Origin: Nitrososphaeraceae archaeon
Lineage (GTDB): Archaea > Thermoproteota > Nitrososphaeria > Nitrososphaerales > Nitrososphaeraceae
Assembly (NCBI GenBank): GCA_025922715.1
Contig: JAICHH010000015.1
Span: forward strand, 1-19,923
DNA: 19,923 nucleotides
Direction: 5' to 3'
This document shows, in pieces, positions 1-8,018 of this stretch (position 1 is the stretch's first letter; each line of letters begins with the position of its first letter). Under the pieces are notes generated by a model. The model had not been told where the DNA came from and made no database searches. It saw nothing but the letters and a program-made list of their open reading frames with translations. Position numbers and translations under genes: made by a program.

Positions 1-306
1 AAAACAAGAGAAAAAATACTGGAACTTAATGTTCAAGGAAAACCCATAGGTAATGATCTTAACCTAAAAAGAATAGCAGAACTAACAGATGGATTTAGTG
101 GAGCTGACGTAGCGGCAGTTGTAAACACTGCTATATCCCTTGTGCTACATGAATATATTAATAAATATCCTAATCCAGAGGAAGCATCTAAACATACAAT
201 GGAAGCTTATGTTACTATGCGTCACTTTGAAGATGCTGTAAGAAAGGTAAGAAGCCAGAGAGATATGAAACCAGGAATGAAAGCAAGTCATCTACAATAC
301 GGTTAA
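1..306 (+). CDS. AAA+ ATPase, CDC48/VCP-like, C-terminal end (partial)
   Basis: The window opens inside a reading frame that runs from base 1 to a TAA at 304-306 (101 residues visible). The visible part matches the C-terminal lid of a CDC48/p97-type AAA+ ATPase: an R-x-x-I-L-x-L segment at the start, then the sensor-2 helix region T-D-G-F-S-G-A-D-V-A-A-V (residues about 29-40), then a helix with a conserved F-x-D-A-x-R-K-V-R ending (about 77-85). These proteins couple ATP hydrolysis to unfolding of protein substrates in the cytoplasm, often for the proteasome. The Walker motifs lie upstream of the window, so the number of AAA domains cannot be told. A membrane-bound FtsH-like or proteasomal ATPase is less likely from the lid sequence but not excluded. 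Confidence 0.85.
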   Translation, partial: KTREKILELNVQGKPIGNDLNLKRIAELTDGFSGADVAAVVNTAISLVLHEYINKYPNPEEASKHTMEAYVTMRHFEDAVRKVRSQRDMKPGMKASHLQYG

Positions 307-417
307 AATTATAGATAGAATTATTTTTATTAAACATAATTTTATAAAAAATAATAACAATTGAAGTAATAATATTATGAAGACTTAACCTAATCACCTT
401 CGGATTGATATAATTAT

Positions 418-428
418 ATTTATATATT
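418..428 (+). promoter_or_regulatory. TATA-box-like element upstream of the radical SAM gene
   Basis: An uninterrupted TTTATATATT-type run lies about 50 bases before the ATG at 477. Archaeal transcription usually starts about 25 bases downstream of the box, which would leave a leader of roughly 25 bases here. No other convincing box lies between the end of the upstream ATPase gene (306) and the start. The leader ends in repeated AAGGTAA, a weak purine-rich match to a ribosome binding site. Confidence 0.5.
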
Positions 429-476
429 AAAAGAATTTAGAGTGATCAATTAAAAGGTAAAAAGGTAAGAATAGTT

Positions 477-2177
477 ATGGAATTAATACAAATATCAAAT
501 ATTACAAAAAAGATATCAACTACTAAAAAAACCATTAGACATACTCAAAGTATATGTCCTGATTGCAACATGATTCTCGATGCAGAAGTATTTGAAAGAG
601 ATGGCAAAGTCTATATGACGAAAACATGTCCGTCGCATGGAGAATGTGAAGAGCTATATTTTGGATCTGTGGATATGTATAAAAAATTCAGTACGTATTG
701 GAAAGATGGAAAGGGTGCACATGCTCCCAATGTTATGGTAGATAAATGTGCTTGTCCTACGAATTGTGGCTTGTGTACAAACCATTTATCGCATTCTGGA
801 CTGTCTAATATGATAGTAACTAACAGATGTGATTTAACGTGTTGGTATTGTTTTTTCTATGTAAAAAAAGGTCTTGAAGGTGCCTATCTTTATGAACCAA
901 ATTATGAACAAATTAGAGCAATGATGAAGACTTTAAAAGCAGAAAGACCCATTGCAGGAAACTCTATACAAGTTACGGGTGGGGAACCAATGCTTAGGGA
1001 CGATATTGTTGAAGTTATTAAAATAATGAAAGAAGAAGGAGTAGATCACGTTCAATTAAATACTAATGGTATCAAACTAGCACTTTCTCCCGAAACAATG
1101 CGCGAAGTACGAAATGCTGGTGTAAGCAATCTTTATCTATCTTTTGATGGTGTTACGCCACGTACTAACCCTAAAAATCACTGGGAAGTTCCCTATACTC
1201 TAGAATCTGCTAGAAAATGTGGAATGACTGTTGTTTTTGTTCCGACAGTTATTAAATCAATAAACGATCATGAATTAGGTGGAATAATTAGATTTGCTCA
1301 AAAGAATATGGATGTAGTACACGCTGTCAACTTTCAACCCGTTTCCCTTACAGGAAGAATGGGCAAAAAAGAACGAGAGAAATATAGAATTACTATTCCT
1401 GATTGTATTGAAAGAATTGAAGAGCAAAGTAACGGCGAAATTTCTACTGATTCTTGGTTCCCCGTTCCCTCTTGTATGCCAATGACAGATGTAATTGAAG
1501 CATTTAGCAAAAAACCAAAATATGAATTATCTATTCACTTTGCATGTGGTGCAGGCACTTATGTTTTTGAAGACGTCCAAACTAAGAAATTGATTCCACT
1601 TACATCATTTGTCGATATTAAAGGATTATTAGAATATTTCGAAGAAAAAGCAGATGAGTTGCGTTCAGGTGCAAACCGATACTGGGCAATGTTAGACGTA
1701 ATGAGAAAATTAAATCAATTTGTAGATAGAAGTAAACAGCCTCATGGGCTAAATCTAGCAAAGATGTTTTCCAGTATTCTGCTAAAACGTAATTTTGATG
1801 CAGTAGGTTCTTGGCATGTTAGATCATTATTTTTAGGAATGATGCATTTTCAAGATAAATATAATGAAGATCTTGAAAGATTACAACGATGTGATATACA
1901 TTATCTAACGCCTGATCTTAGAATTATTCCATTCTGTGCTTTTAATGTTATACCTGAATGGTATCGTGATAGAATACAAAAGAAATATAGTATTCCCGTA
2001 GAAGAATGGGAAAAAGCACATGGCCAGACTTTAGAGGCTGGATTATACCGTGGATTAATGAGACGTGGCAAACCAGAAGCACAAATGGGTTGTGCTGTCT
2101 CAGAGATGCATAAGGCAGCAGCTGAAAGTGAAGATCATCGAGCAGTAGATTTAAGAACTGGTATGGCTGGAGCTTAA
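477..2177 (+). CDS. tes: Radical SAM protein, tetraether lipid synthase (Tes)-like
   Basis: 566 residues. The radical SAM cluster motif CxxxCxxC is at C118, C122 and C125 (N-R-C-D-L-T-C-W-Y-C), and the SAM-binding GGEP motif at 168-171. The N-terminus has additional paired cysteines (C27/C30, C51; C91, C93, C97, C100), and more cysteines follow the barrel. This architecture, with an N-terminal Cys-rich domain and extra metal sites around a radical SAM barrel, is that of the MJ0619/Tes family. Tes joins the phytanyl chains of two archaeol lipids by carbon-carbon bonds to make the membrane-spanning tetraether lipids typical of ammonia-oxidizing archaea. It would act on membrane lipids from the cytoplasmic face. 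Thaumarchaea can carry several related copies, so this one may be a paralogue with a different lipid substrate. It has its own likely promoter and stands 124 bases before the hydratase gene. Confidence 0.72.
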   Translation: MELIQISNITKKISTTKKTIRHTQSICPDCNMILDAEVFERDGKVYMTKTCPSHGECEELYFGSVDMYKKFSTYWKDGKGAHAPNVMVDKCACPTNCGLCTNHLSHSGLSNMIVTNRCDLTCWYCFFYVKKGLEGAYLYEPNYEQIRAMMKTLKAERPIAGNSIQVTGGEPMLRDDIVEVIKIMKEEGVDHVQLNTNGIKLALSPETMREVRNAGVSNLYLSFDGVTPRTNPKNHWEVPYTLESARKCGMTVVFVPTVIKSINDHELGGIIRFAQKNMDVVHAVNFQPVSLTGRMGKKEREKYRITIPDCIERIEEQSNGEISTDSWFPVPSCMPMTDVIEAFSKKPKYELSIHFACGAGTYVFEDVQTKKLIPLTSFVDIKGLLEYFEEKADELRSGANRYWAMLDVMRKLNQFVDRSKQPHGLNLAKMFSSILLKRNFDAVGSWHVRSLFLGMMHFQDKYNEDLERLQRCDIHYLTPDLRIIPFCAFNVIPEWYRDRIQKKYSIPVEEWEKAHGQTLEAGLYRGLMRRGKPEAQMGCAVSEMHKAAAESEDHRAVDLRTGMAGA

Positions 2178-2247
2178 ATCTTCAATTTTCTTTAAGTTTA
2201 TTGTTATAATTATGTAAGTATTTCTAATAAATTATTTTTAACAAGAA

Positions 2248-2256
2248 CTTATACTA
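2248..2256 (+). promoter_or_regulatory. Possible TATA box for the hydratase gene
   Basis: CTTATACTA lies about 50 bases upstream of the ATG at 2302, in a spacer that follows the T-rich stretches just after the stop of the preceding gene. The spacing would allow a short leader. The match is ordinary in such AT-rich DNA, so this is a weak call. Confidence 0.3.
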
Positions 2257-2301
2257 TTTTTTTAATAAAGTTTAATTGATGTTAGTTATTGGAATAAGAA
2301 T

Positions 2302-3162
2302 ATGTCTACAATGAAATATGTTCTCTTAGAACCCATAGGTGATATAGCAATAATTAAGATCAACAGACCTGAAGCATTAAATGCAATGAATGTAGATGTA
2401 ATTTGGGAGTTATCTAAAACAATAGATATTGTGGGAGTAGATGATAGTATCAAAACTGTTATTATAACTGGCGTTGGAGAAAGATCATTTTGTGCAGGTG
2501 CAGATATATCTTATATGGTTAACATCACACCTATTGATGCGGAAAAATATGCCTCATCTGCTCAATCCGTCTTAAATAAAATTGAAAAATTGGAAAAACC
2601 AGTAATAGCTGCAATTAATGGTTTTGCATTAGGTGGAGGATGTGAACTGGCACTCGTTTGCGATATTAGACTATGTTCAACTAATGCAAAGATTGGTCAA
2701 CCTGAAGTTACAATAGGCATCCCACCAGGATGGGGAGGAACACAAAGATTGTTACGTATTGTAGGCCCAGCTAAAGCAAAAGAAATGATTTTTACTGGAA
2801 AAATGATAAATGCAGAAGAAGCATATAAGATAGGATTAGTTAACGACGTCATTAATTTAACACAAGAAGAATTACCTGAGGCCCCACCTGAGGGAGAAGA
2901 AGTAAAACGTAAAGAATACGAAAAGGAATTGGCAAAACTTTTAAATAAAAAGTTAATTGAAAAGTCTATTTCTATGGCACGAGAAATTACAAACAATAGT
3001 TATACTGCTATTAAGGCGAGTAAATATTTGATTAATAAAGGCCTTGACATGGATATAGATTCCGGGCTCAGAATGGAAATATATGGATGGGCTCTTTGTT
3101 TTGCTCATGAAGATAGAAAAAAACTAATGTCTACATTCCTTAATAAAGGTAAAAAGAAATGA
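2302..3162 (+). CDS. Crotonyl-CoA hydratase / 3-hydroxypropionyl-CoA dehydratase (enoyl-CoA hydratase family)
   Basis: 286-residue crotonase-fold protein. The oxyanion-hole segment S-F-C-A-G-A-D-I is at 62-69, the second one G-F-A-L-G-G-G at 107-113, and the two catalytic glutamates of true hydratases are present as E115 (G-C-E-L-A-L) and E135 (G-Q-P-E-V-T-I-G). A proline- and charge-rich insertion lies near residues 188-215, within the part that normally links the core to the C-terminal helices. In Nitrosopumilus maritimus a protein of this family acts twice in the 3-hydroxypropionate/4-hydroxybutyrate carbon fixation cycle, hydrating crotonyl-CoA and dehydrating 3-hydroxypropionyl-CoA. That role is the best guess here, based on family resemblance and organism. 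A second ATG at 2311 could also be the start. The stop codon is one base from the stop of the convergent homoserine kinase gene. Confidence 0.8.
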   Translation: MSTMKYVLLEPIGDIAIIKINRPEALNAMNVDVIWELSKTIDIVGVDDSIKTVIITGVGERSFCAGADISYMVNITPIDAEKYASSAQSVLNKIEKLEKPVIAAINGFALGGGCELALVCDIRLCSTNAKIGQPEVTIGIPPGWGGTQRLLRIVGPAKAKEMIFTGKMINAEEAYKIGLVNDVINLTQEELPEAPPEGEEVKRKEYEKELAKLLNKKLIEKSISMAREITNNSYTAIKASKYLINKGLDMDIDSGLRMEIYGWALCFAHEDRKKLMSTFLNKGKKK

Positions 3163-3163
3163 C

Positions 3164-4123
3164 TTAAGATAACGATACTTTATCTTGATTTTTAGCGCCT
3201 TTACTAGGTTTACATAGGTAAACCTTGCTATCAATATTTGAAGCTGCAAATCCTTCTTTAACGGCTTTTATAACGTTGTGAGAATGTCTATCCGTATTCA
3301 GGATAGAAATAACGGATGGACCAGCACCACTAATAGTCAGAGCTAATGCACCTGCATTAATAGCATTTTCCTTTACCTTATCATATCCTGGAATTGTTTT
3401 TTTCCTAACAGGTTCCACAATTTTATCATCAAGTCCCTTTGCTATCATTTTCACATCTTTATAGGCAAAACCGGCCACAATGGTACTCGCATTAGAAATA
3501 TTAGTTATTATGTTACCCAAAGGTGAATTCAAAGGTAATATACTTCTAGCAACTTCTGTTTTCTTATTTGGAACTGATATGTTGGGAATTCCAACTACAA
3601 GATAAAGATCTTCAGGTGGTTCAAATTTGATAAATTCAAGTAATGGGAAATTTCTCACTATTATAAATCCTCCCAACATAGAACTAGCAACATTATCATA
3701 ATGTTTAGCTCCTGCTGAAGCTCTTTCTCCTTCTGCAGAATAACTAATTAAATCAATTAAATTTGTTTCTAGATCAAATAATTTGTCAAAAGCATAAGCT
3801 GTCGCGACTGATGACGCCGCACTACTTCCTAGACCATATCCTGGAGGAACTCCTTTAATGATTTGAATATCAATGTTATTTTTTATACTATAATCTTCCA
3901 TCATTTTCTTAACTACCAATGCTGAGGCATTGTTTTCGTTATCATAAGGGATTTTCATTGCCTCGTTTTGTTTTATTGTAGAAATAGTGATTCTTCCATT
4001 CTGGTCTTGTTTCTTAGTTATTATTATTTCATCTACAAAGAGATCCAAAGCGAGACCAAATATATCGAAACCAGGCCCTAAATTAGCTGTTGATGAAGGA
4101 GCAAGTGCCCTAAATGAATTCAT
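3164..4123 (-). CDS. thrB: Homoserine kinase (GHMP kinase family)
   Basis: 319 residues. The N-terminal A-P-S-S-T-A-N-L-G-P-G-F-D signature (8-20) is the hallmark of homoserine kinases, and the glycine/serine-rich GHMP ATP-binding loop P-P-G-Y-G-L-G-S-S-A-A-S is at 93-104. A late S-G-A-G-P-S segment is the third GHMP motif. The enzyme phosphorylates homoserine with ATP, giving O-phosphohomoserine for threonine synthase; it is cytoplasmic. Length is usual for the family. It lies 11 bases downstream of the GPN-loop GTPase gene on the same strand, so the two are probably co-transcribed, although no functional link is known to me. Its 3' end meets the hydratase gene head on with a single base between stop codons. 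Confidence 0.9.
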   Translation of the reverse strand: MNSFRALAPSSTANLGPGFDIFGLALDLFVDEIIITKKQDQNGRITISTIKQNEAMKIPYDNENNASALVVKKMMEDYSIKNNIDIQIIKGVPPGYGLGSSAASSVATAYAFDKLFDLETNLIDLISYSAEGERASAGAKHYDNVASSMLGGFIIVRNFPLLEFIKFEPPEDLYLVVGIPNISVPNKKTEVARSILPLNSPLGNIITNISNASTIVAGFAYKDVKMIAKGLDDKIVEPVRKKTIPGYDKVKENAINAGALALTISGAGPSVISILNTDRHSHNVIKAVKEGFAASNIDSKVYLCKPSKGAKNQDKVSLS

Positions 4124-4134
4124 TTCTTGTCTAT

Positions 4135-4893
4135 TTAATATTCAATTTCTTCTCCTTGATTAAGTATTCTTGATAAAACTGCAGATAATTCTATTAAACC
4201 ATTCAATGTCAGATTAGATATAGCCAGCAATTCTTGATTTAGTCCATTTTGTGAGATAATTTTTATGACATCTTTGCTTAATAAAGAAAATTCCTGATTA
4301 TTTTCTTTATCTAAAGCTTCTAATAAAGCTGTATCAGAATGAGCCCAATCTAAGATATTTTCTAAATTGTCTATTATTAAATCCCTTTTTGATAATACGT
4401 TTATCTGTGAGGTTTTTAATCTAAGATTAATCGAAGCAGAAAGTAGTGATAAGGAAACAAAGTTAATTGGGCTTGAAACTAGGACTCCATCCATTATAAA
4501 AATACTAGCTTTACTATCTGCTTGAAAATTTGAAATAAAATAATTACCACTAGATCGATAAGCAAATAATTCAATTTGTCCTGGAGTATCAATTAAAATA
4601 TAATCTGGATTTAATTCATCAACTTCTAATTGAATATCTTCAATCTTTGTGCCGATCAAATCATGTGACATTATTATAGCACCATTTGGCCCTAGTCCAT
4701 AAGTTTCTATAATATTATTAATATCTATATGGTCTCGTATATCTACGTCCGGGAGATAAGGTAATTCAGATACAGCTGGGTCCAAATTAAGGGTAATAGG
4801 GAAATTATCATGGTCAATATACCATTGTAAAAGGTTAGAAGTAAGTAAGGATTTTCCTGAACCGGCTGTTCCTGTTATATAAATCGCTTTCAT
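4135..4893 (-). CDS. GPN-loop GTPase (XAB1/GPN family)
   Basis: 252 residues. The P-loop G-T-A-G-S-G-K-S is at residues 8-15, the diagnostic Gly-Pro-Asn insertion at 68-70, the G3 motif D-T-P-G-Q at 102-106, and a G4-like S-K-R-D at 168-171 in place of N/TKxD. These are the defining features of the GPN-loop GTPases, which form constitutive dimers. Eukaryotic relatives help assemble and import RNA polymerase II; the role of the archaeal proteins (the PAB0955 type) is not settled. It is the first gene of a likely two-gene unit with homoserine kinase. The 122-base region upstream is shared with the divergent membrane-protein gene and is almost pure A/T. Confidence 0.9.
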   Translation of the reverse strand: MKAIYITGTAGSGKSLLTSNLLQWYIDHDNFPITLNLDPAVSELPYLPDVDIRDHIDINNIIETYGLGPNGAIIMSHDLIGTKIEDIQLEVDELNPDYILIDTPGQIELFAYRSSGNYFISNFQADSKASIFIMDGVLVSSPINFVSLSLLSASINLRLKTSQINVLSKRDLIIDNLENILDWAHSDTALLEALDKENNQEFSLLSKDVIKIISQNGLNQELLAISNLTLNGLIELSAVLSRILNQGEEIEY

Positions 4894-4980
4894 TTATTTT
4901 TGTATTTAAATAATAATTATATAATATTTATAATTTATAATAGAAATGTAAAGTTTTATTAAATTATTAATTGATTGATT

Positions 4981-4990
4981 ATTATATAAC
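4981..4990 (+). promoter_or_regulatory. TATA box for the flippase-like gene; leaderless start likely
   Basis: ATTATATAAC lies with its centre about 30 bases upstream of the TTG start at 5016. Usual archaeal spacing would put the transcription start within a few bases of that codon, so the mRNA is probably leaderless or nearly so. This supports the TTG start even though no ribosome binding site is visible. Confidence 0.45.
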
Positions 4991-5015
4991 TGTATTAGTT
5001 TAGTAATCAAATAAA

Positions 5016-6050
5016 TTGAATTGGAGACTTATTGCAGTATTAGTAAGTTTTTTACCAGTTATTTTTTTATTTAGTTTCTCTCCAGTATCTGTTACTGATA
5101 TCTTTAGTGTTGGAATTGCTCCGTTTATTACGGCTGTTTTATTTAGTCTTGCGAAAGTCTTTCTTCAGGCATACCGCTTTAAATATTTTGTAGATCAATT
5201 TTTGGGTTATAAGGTAGCATCATCCTTTAAATTAATTTCCGTAAGAATAGGAAGCGAATTTGTTACCAATACTACTCCTTCTTATATTGGAGGGGAAATT
5301 GTTAGAATTGCCTGGTTGACTAAAAACAAAGTTCCAGCGGGAATTGCAGCATGGATTACTACAATGGAAATCATTGCAGATGTTTTTGTGGGAACAATTC
5401 TTGCATTATTTGCAGGAATAATTGCACTTTATAATGGCGCAATTCTTATCGGTACTATAATTATCCTTATTTCTTTATTTATTTTTGGGTTTTGGTTGAT
5501 AGTTATTATTCTTTCAGCGCATTATAATATTCAGCTTCCTAAAGTTATAACAAAAGTAGTAAGAAGATTATTGTCACATGAACGTTCTGACAAAATTATT
5601 AACTATACAAATTCTGCAATTAGTGATTTATGCACAATGAGTAGAGAAAACTTCAATTCAAGAAGAACAATCAAAATATTCTTTGTTGGAATAGTTCTTA
5701 CATTTTTTGCCTTTGCTTGTCTTGGAGCATCATTTCTTGTACTTGGGGGCCTCGTAGAATCTGATCTGGGTCTATATGATTCTATTTTGGCTACTGCAGC
5801 TTCAACTGAATTAGGTAGTTTACCTATAACAGTGGGTGGATCCGGCTTAACTGAAATCGGGTTGTGGGCATACGTCTCAGGTCTTAATAATTTGCCTTCA
5901 CTTAATGACATTTTGAAGGACTCGCATTTAGATATAATTATTTCTTGGAGGATTGCATCTTATCATATTCCTCTTATGATAATGTGGCTTGTGTTAATGA
6001 GACTTACAGTGATTAAAAAAATTACATCGAGAACTAATCAAAATTCTTGA
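5016..6050 (+). CDS. Flippase-like integral membrane protein (UPF0104 / lysylphosphatidylglycerol synthase TM-region family)
   Basis: 344 residues, mostly hydrophobic, with about eight membrane-spanning stretches: one at the extreme N-terminus, others around 35-50, 110-170, 220-245, 260-290 and 315-335. The conserved P-S-Y-I-G-G-E segment near 88-94 and the glycine-rich stretch E-L-G-S-L-P-I-T-V-G-G-S-G-L-T-E (around 266-281) are typical of the family. Members include the membrane part of MprF and archaeal AglD-type proteins, and are linked to flipping or modifying lipids or lipid-linked sugars. The substrate here is unknown. The start is a TTG: an in-frame TAA lies at 5004-5006, so no upstream ATG is possible, and starting later would cut into the first membrane segment. 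It is transcribed away from the GPN-loop gene. Confidence 0.75.
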   Translation: MNWRLIAVLVSFLPVIFLFSFSPVSVTDIFSVGIAPFITAVLFSLAKVFLQAYRFKYFVDQFLGYKVASSFKLISVRIGSEFVTNTTPSYIGGEIVRIAWLTKNKVPAGIAAWITTMEIIADVFVGTILALFAGIIALYNGAILIGTIIILISLFIFGFWLIVIILSAHYNIQLPKVITKVVRRLLSHERSDKIINYTNSAISDLCTMSRENFNSRRTIKIFFVGIVLTFFAFACLGASFLVLGGLVESDLGLYDSILATAASTELGSLPITVGGSGLTEIGLWAYVSGLNNLPSLNDILKDSHLDIIISWRIASYHIPLMIMWLVLMRLTVIKKITSRTNQNS

Positions 6051-6105
6051 ACAATCTCCTTTTTATAAAAGCAATATAGATTTCCAATGTCCAATTCATA
6101 TTTTA

Positions 6106-6543
6106 TTATAAGTCTTCGGTATCGTCAAGTAATTGTTGTGAACTTTCTTCAGATTCTACATCCATTAACTGTAATTCCTTCAACTCAAATTGATATATAG
6201 AATCCATTTCTAACAAAAATTGTGATTTGAGAAATTCTATAGTTTTATCGCTAAGTTTTCCTCGCGACATTTTTATCTTAAATTCATAAACGAAACCTTT
6301 CATAAATTTTGATGTATCTTGTGAAGAGGGTACATTTATGCCTTCTACTATAGTCCTTCCATCAGGTAATGCTTCATAAAGTTGTATGTCTAGTTTGTAA
6401 TCATCCAAATAAATTTCCAAAATATAGCCTGTTCGATTTATTATTTCAGATTCTGTAAATTGTATTGATTTAATCTCTTGTTCTATCCATTGTGGAATTC
6501 CTATCTTTTCTGAAGATTTTTCTGAACTCTTTGTTCTGGGCAT
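6106..6543 (-). CDS. Small conserved-type hypothetical protein with acidic tail
   Basis: 145 residues; I do not recognise a named family. The N-terminus is Ser/Lys/Glu-rich and probably disordered (residues 1-13). The middle (about 30-125) alternates beta-like and helical stretches with few aromatic residues, and the last 20 residues are strongly acidic and Ser/Gln-rich. There is no signal peptide, membrane segment or cysteine pair. It is the last of three minus-strand genes after the uracil-DNA glycosylase and RNase HI-like genes, 62 bases downstream of the latter, so co-transcription is possible but not certain. The acidic tail recalls small archaeal chaperone-like or nucleic-acid-associated proteins, but that is only an impression. 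Confidence 0.7.
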   Translation of the reverse strand: MPRTKSSEKSSEKIGIPQWIEQEIKSIQFTESEIINRTGYILEIYLDDYKLDIQLYEALPDGRTIVEGINVPSSQDTSKFMKGFVYEFKIKMSRGKLSDKTIEFLKSQFLLEMDSIYQFELKELQLMDVESEESSQQLLDDTEDL

Positions 6544-6605
6544 TCAATGTATACAATAAACAAACTAGATAAAAGCTTTGCATAAATTGACTTAAATAAA
6601 AAATA

Positions 6606-7220
6606 TCATTTTTTATTATACTTCTTAAGATATCTATTTGCATCAATTCTACTTAAGTATTTAGAGGGTTTGATTTTTAAATGTCTTAATTGTTTAATTT
6701 GCTGATCCGTGGCAAAATACGGTTCTAATTTGTTATGTAATCCTACATAATTATGATCTATAAAATCGATATATGCTTTATTTGCTAAATTGTCGGCCTC
6801 ATTATTATTTTCTCTGGTTATCCATTCTATTCGCAGATTTTCAAACTTTTTTATTAATATTTTAGTTTTATCAAAGTAGATCTTTAATTTTTCTGACTTT
6901 ACTTTATATTTACCTGAAAGTTGGTTAATAATTAACTGCGAATCACCTTGTATGAGTACGTTAAATTTGCTGTAGCCTTGAGCAAATAACCATTCTAATA
7001 ACTTTATTAATGCTACATACTCTGCAACGTTATTACTTGATTCCTTTGAAAAAGGTTCAAAGGCAATACCTCCCTCTTCATAAATTTGATAAATTCGATT
7101 ATTTTTTTTTTCCTGAATGGTAAAACCATAACATGCAACTCCTCCTGGATTTACAGGTTGGCACATTCCATCAAACGTACAAGTTATTTTTTTTATCAGA
7201 ACTTCATCATCAGCATACAT
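6606..7220 (-). CDS. rnhA: RNase HI-like ribonuclease
   Basis: 204 residues. The RNase H fold is visible from residue 11 with the four acidic catalytic residues: D17 (T-F-D-G), E67 (N-N-V-A-E-Y), D93 (Q-G-D-S-Q-L) and D143 (N-N-E-A-D-N-L-A). The glycine turn N-P-G-G follows the first Asp as expected. RNase HI cleaves the RNA strand of RNA-DNA hybrids, removing R-loops or primer remnants. About 55 residues beyond the catalytic core (150-204) are basic and not seen in minimal RNase HI; they might aid substrate binding. Archaea mostly use RNase HII, and type HI enzymes are patchy. It lies 91 bases downstream of the uracil-DNA glycosylase gene, making a plausible DNA-maintenance cluster. Confidence 0.85.
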   Translation of the reverse strand: MYADDEVLIKKITCTFDGMCQPVNPGGVACYGFTIQEKKNNRIYQIYEEGGIAFEPFSKESSNNVAEYVALIKLLEWLFAQGYSKFNVLIQGDSQLIINQLSGKYKVKSEKLKIYFDKTKILIKKFENLRIEWITRENNNEADNLANKAYIDFIDHNYVGLHNKLEPYFATDQQIKQLRHLKIKPSKYLSRIDANRYLKKYNKK

Positions 7221-7311
7221 CCAATTGATATTGTTTATTAGCCATTATTAAATAATCAATCAAAAAGATATTCTTGATTTGAGTTCAATAACTTTTTTCA
7301 ATATCAATAAT

Positions 7312-7863
7312 TTAGAGAAGGTATTCTGCAAGTTTTTTTATATCTTGTTCAAATATGTTCAAAAGATTTCGATTATAAATTGTAGCCGCTGGATGATAAG
7401 TAACAAAATATTTTAATTCATTCTTGTGGAGAATTCTTCCTCTTTCATTTGTAATAGATTTTATACCCAGGAGATATGAACTAACTACATTTCCCAGTAA
7501 GCATATAATTTTTGGTTGAAGTAGCAAGATCTGTCTCTCTAAATATTGGATACATATTTTTTTTTCATTAATGAATGGTGGTCTATTATTTGGAGGCCTA
7601 CATTTTATTATATTTGTAATGAATACATCGTTAATCTTTATATCATTCTTTGATAATGTGTTTCTTAAAATTTTTCCCGCTGCCCCAATAAAAGGTCTTC
7701 CTGATTGATCCTCATGATAACCTGGAGCCTCACCTATTATCATTAATTTCTTAAGAAAACCCCCTTCACCAGGAACAGTGTGTTTTCTAGTACTACACAA
7801 TAAACATAATGTACAATTTTTTATATCTAAATCTATTTTATCAAGGGTATCATTTTCAGGCAT
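7312..7863 (-). CDS. Uracil-DNA glycosylase, family 4, iron-sulfur type
   Basis: 183 residues, usual length for thermostable-type family 4 UDGs. The four cysteines that hold the [4Fe-4S] cluster are C17, C20, C88 and C104, with the expected CxxC pair and 15-residue gap in the second pair. The active-site motif G-E-A-P-G is at 44-48, followed by a D-x-x-G-R-P-F-x-G-x-A-G stretch (52-63), and the C-terminal H-P-A-A motif is at 157-160. The enzyme cuts uracil out of DNA after cytosine deamination and starts base excision repair. A third cysteine at C23 is extra. The ATG at 7861-7863 directly follows AT-rich DNA and gives the first cysteine pair its normal distance from the N-terminus. Confidence 0.92.
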   Translation of the reverse strand: MPENDTLDKIDLDIKNCTLCLLCSTRKHTVPGEGGFLKKLMIIGEAPGYHEDQSGRPFIGAAGKILRNTLSKNDIKINDVFITNIIKCRPPNNRPPFINEKKICIQYLERQILLLQPKIICLLGNVVSSYLLGIKSITNERGRILHKNELKYFVTYHPAATIYNRNLLNIFEQDIKKLAEYLL

Positions 7864-8018
7864 ATAAATATTAAATAATTATTATTATTTATTTTATCTA
7901 GATTCAAAATTAGAAATACTAATTAAATGAAATTTCAGTTGATAAATACTATATATTATTTATTCTACTAATCCTTATTTGAATTATTCTTAAAGGAAAA
8001 ATATATTATTATGATCTT

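Noticed and set aside
215..397. Short open frame on - overlapping the end of the AAA+ ATPase
   Set aside because: Half of it is antisense to the ATPase lid and the rest is AT-rich spacer; no motif.
2697..2996. Open frame on - inside the hydratase gene
   Set aside because: Antisense to conserved crotonase sequence around the catalytic residues.
5603..5911. Open frame on - inside the membrane-protein gene
   Set aside because: Pro/Ser/Arg-rich antisense product without family features; the + frame has clear membrane segments and family motifs.
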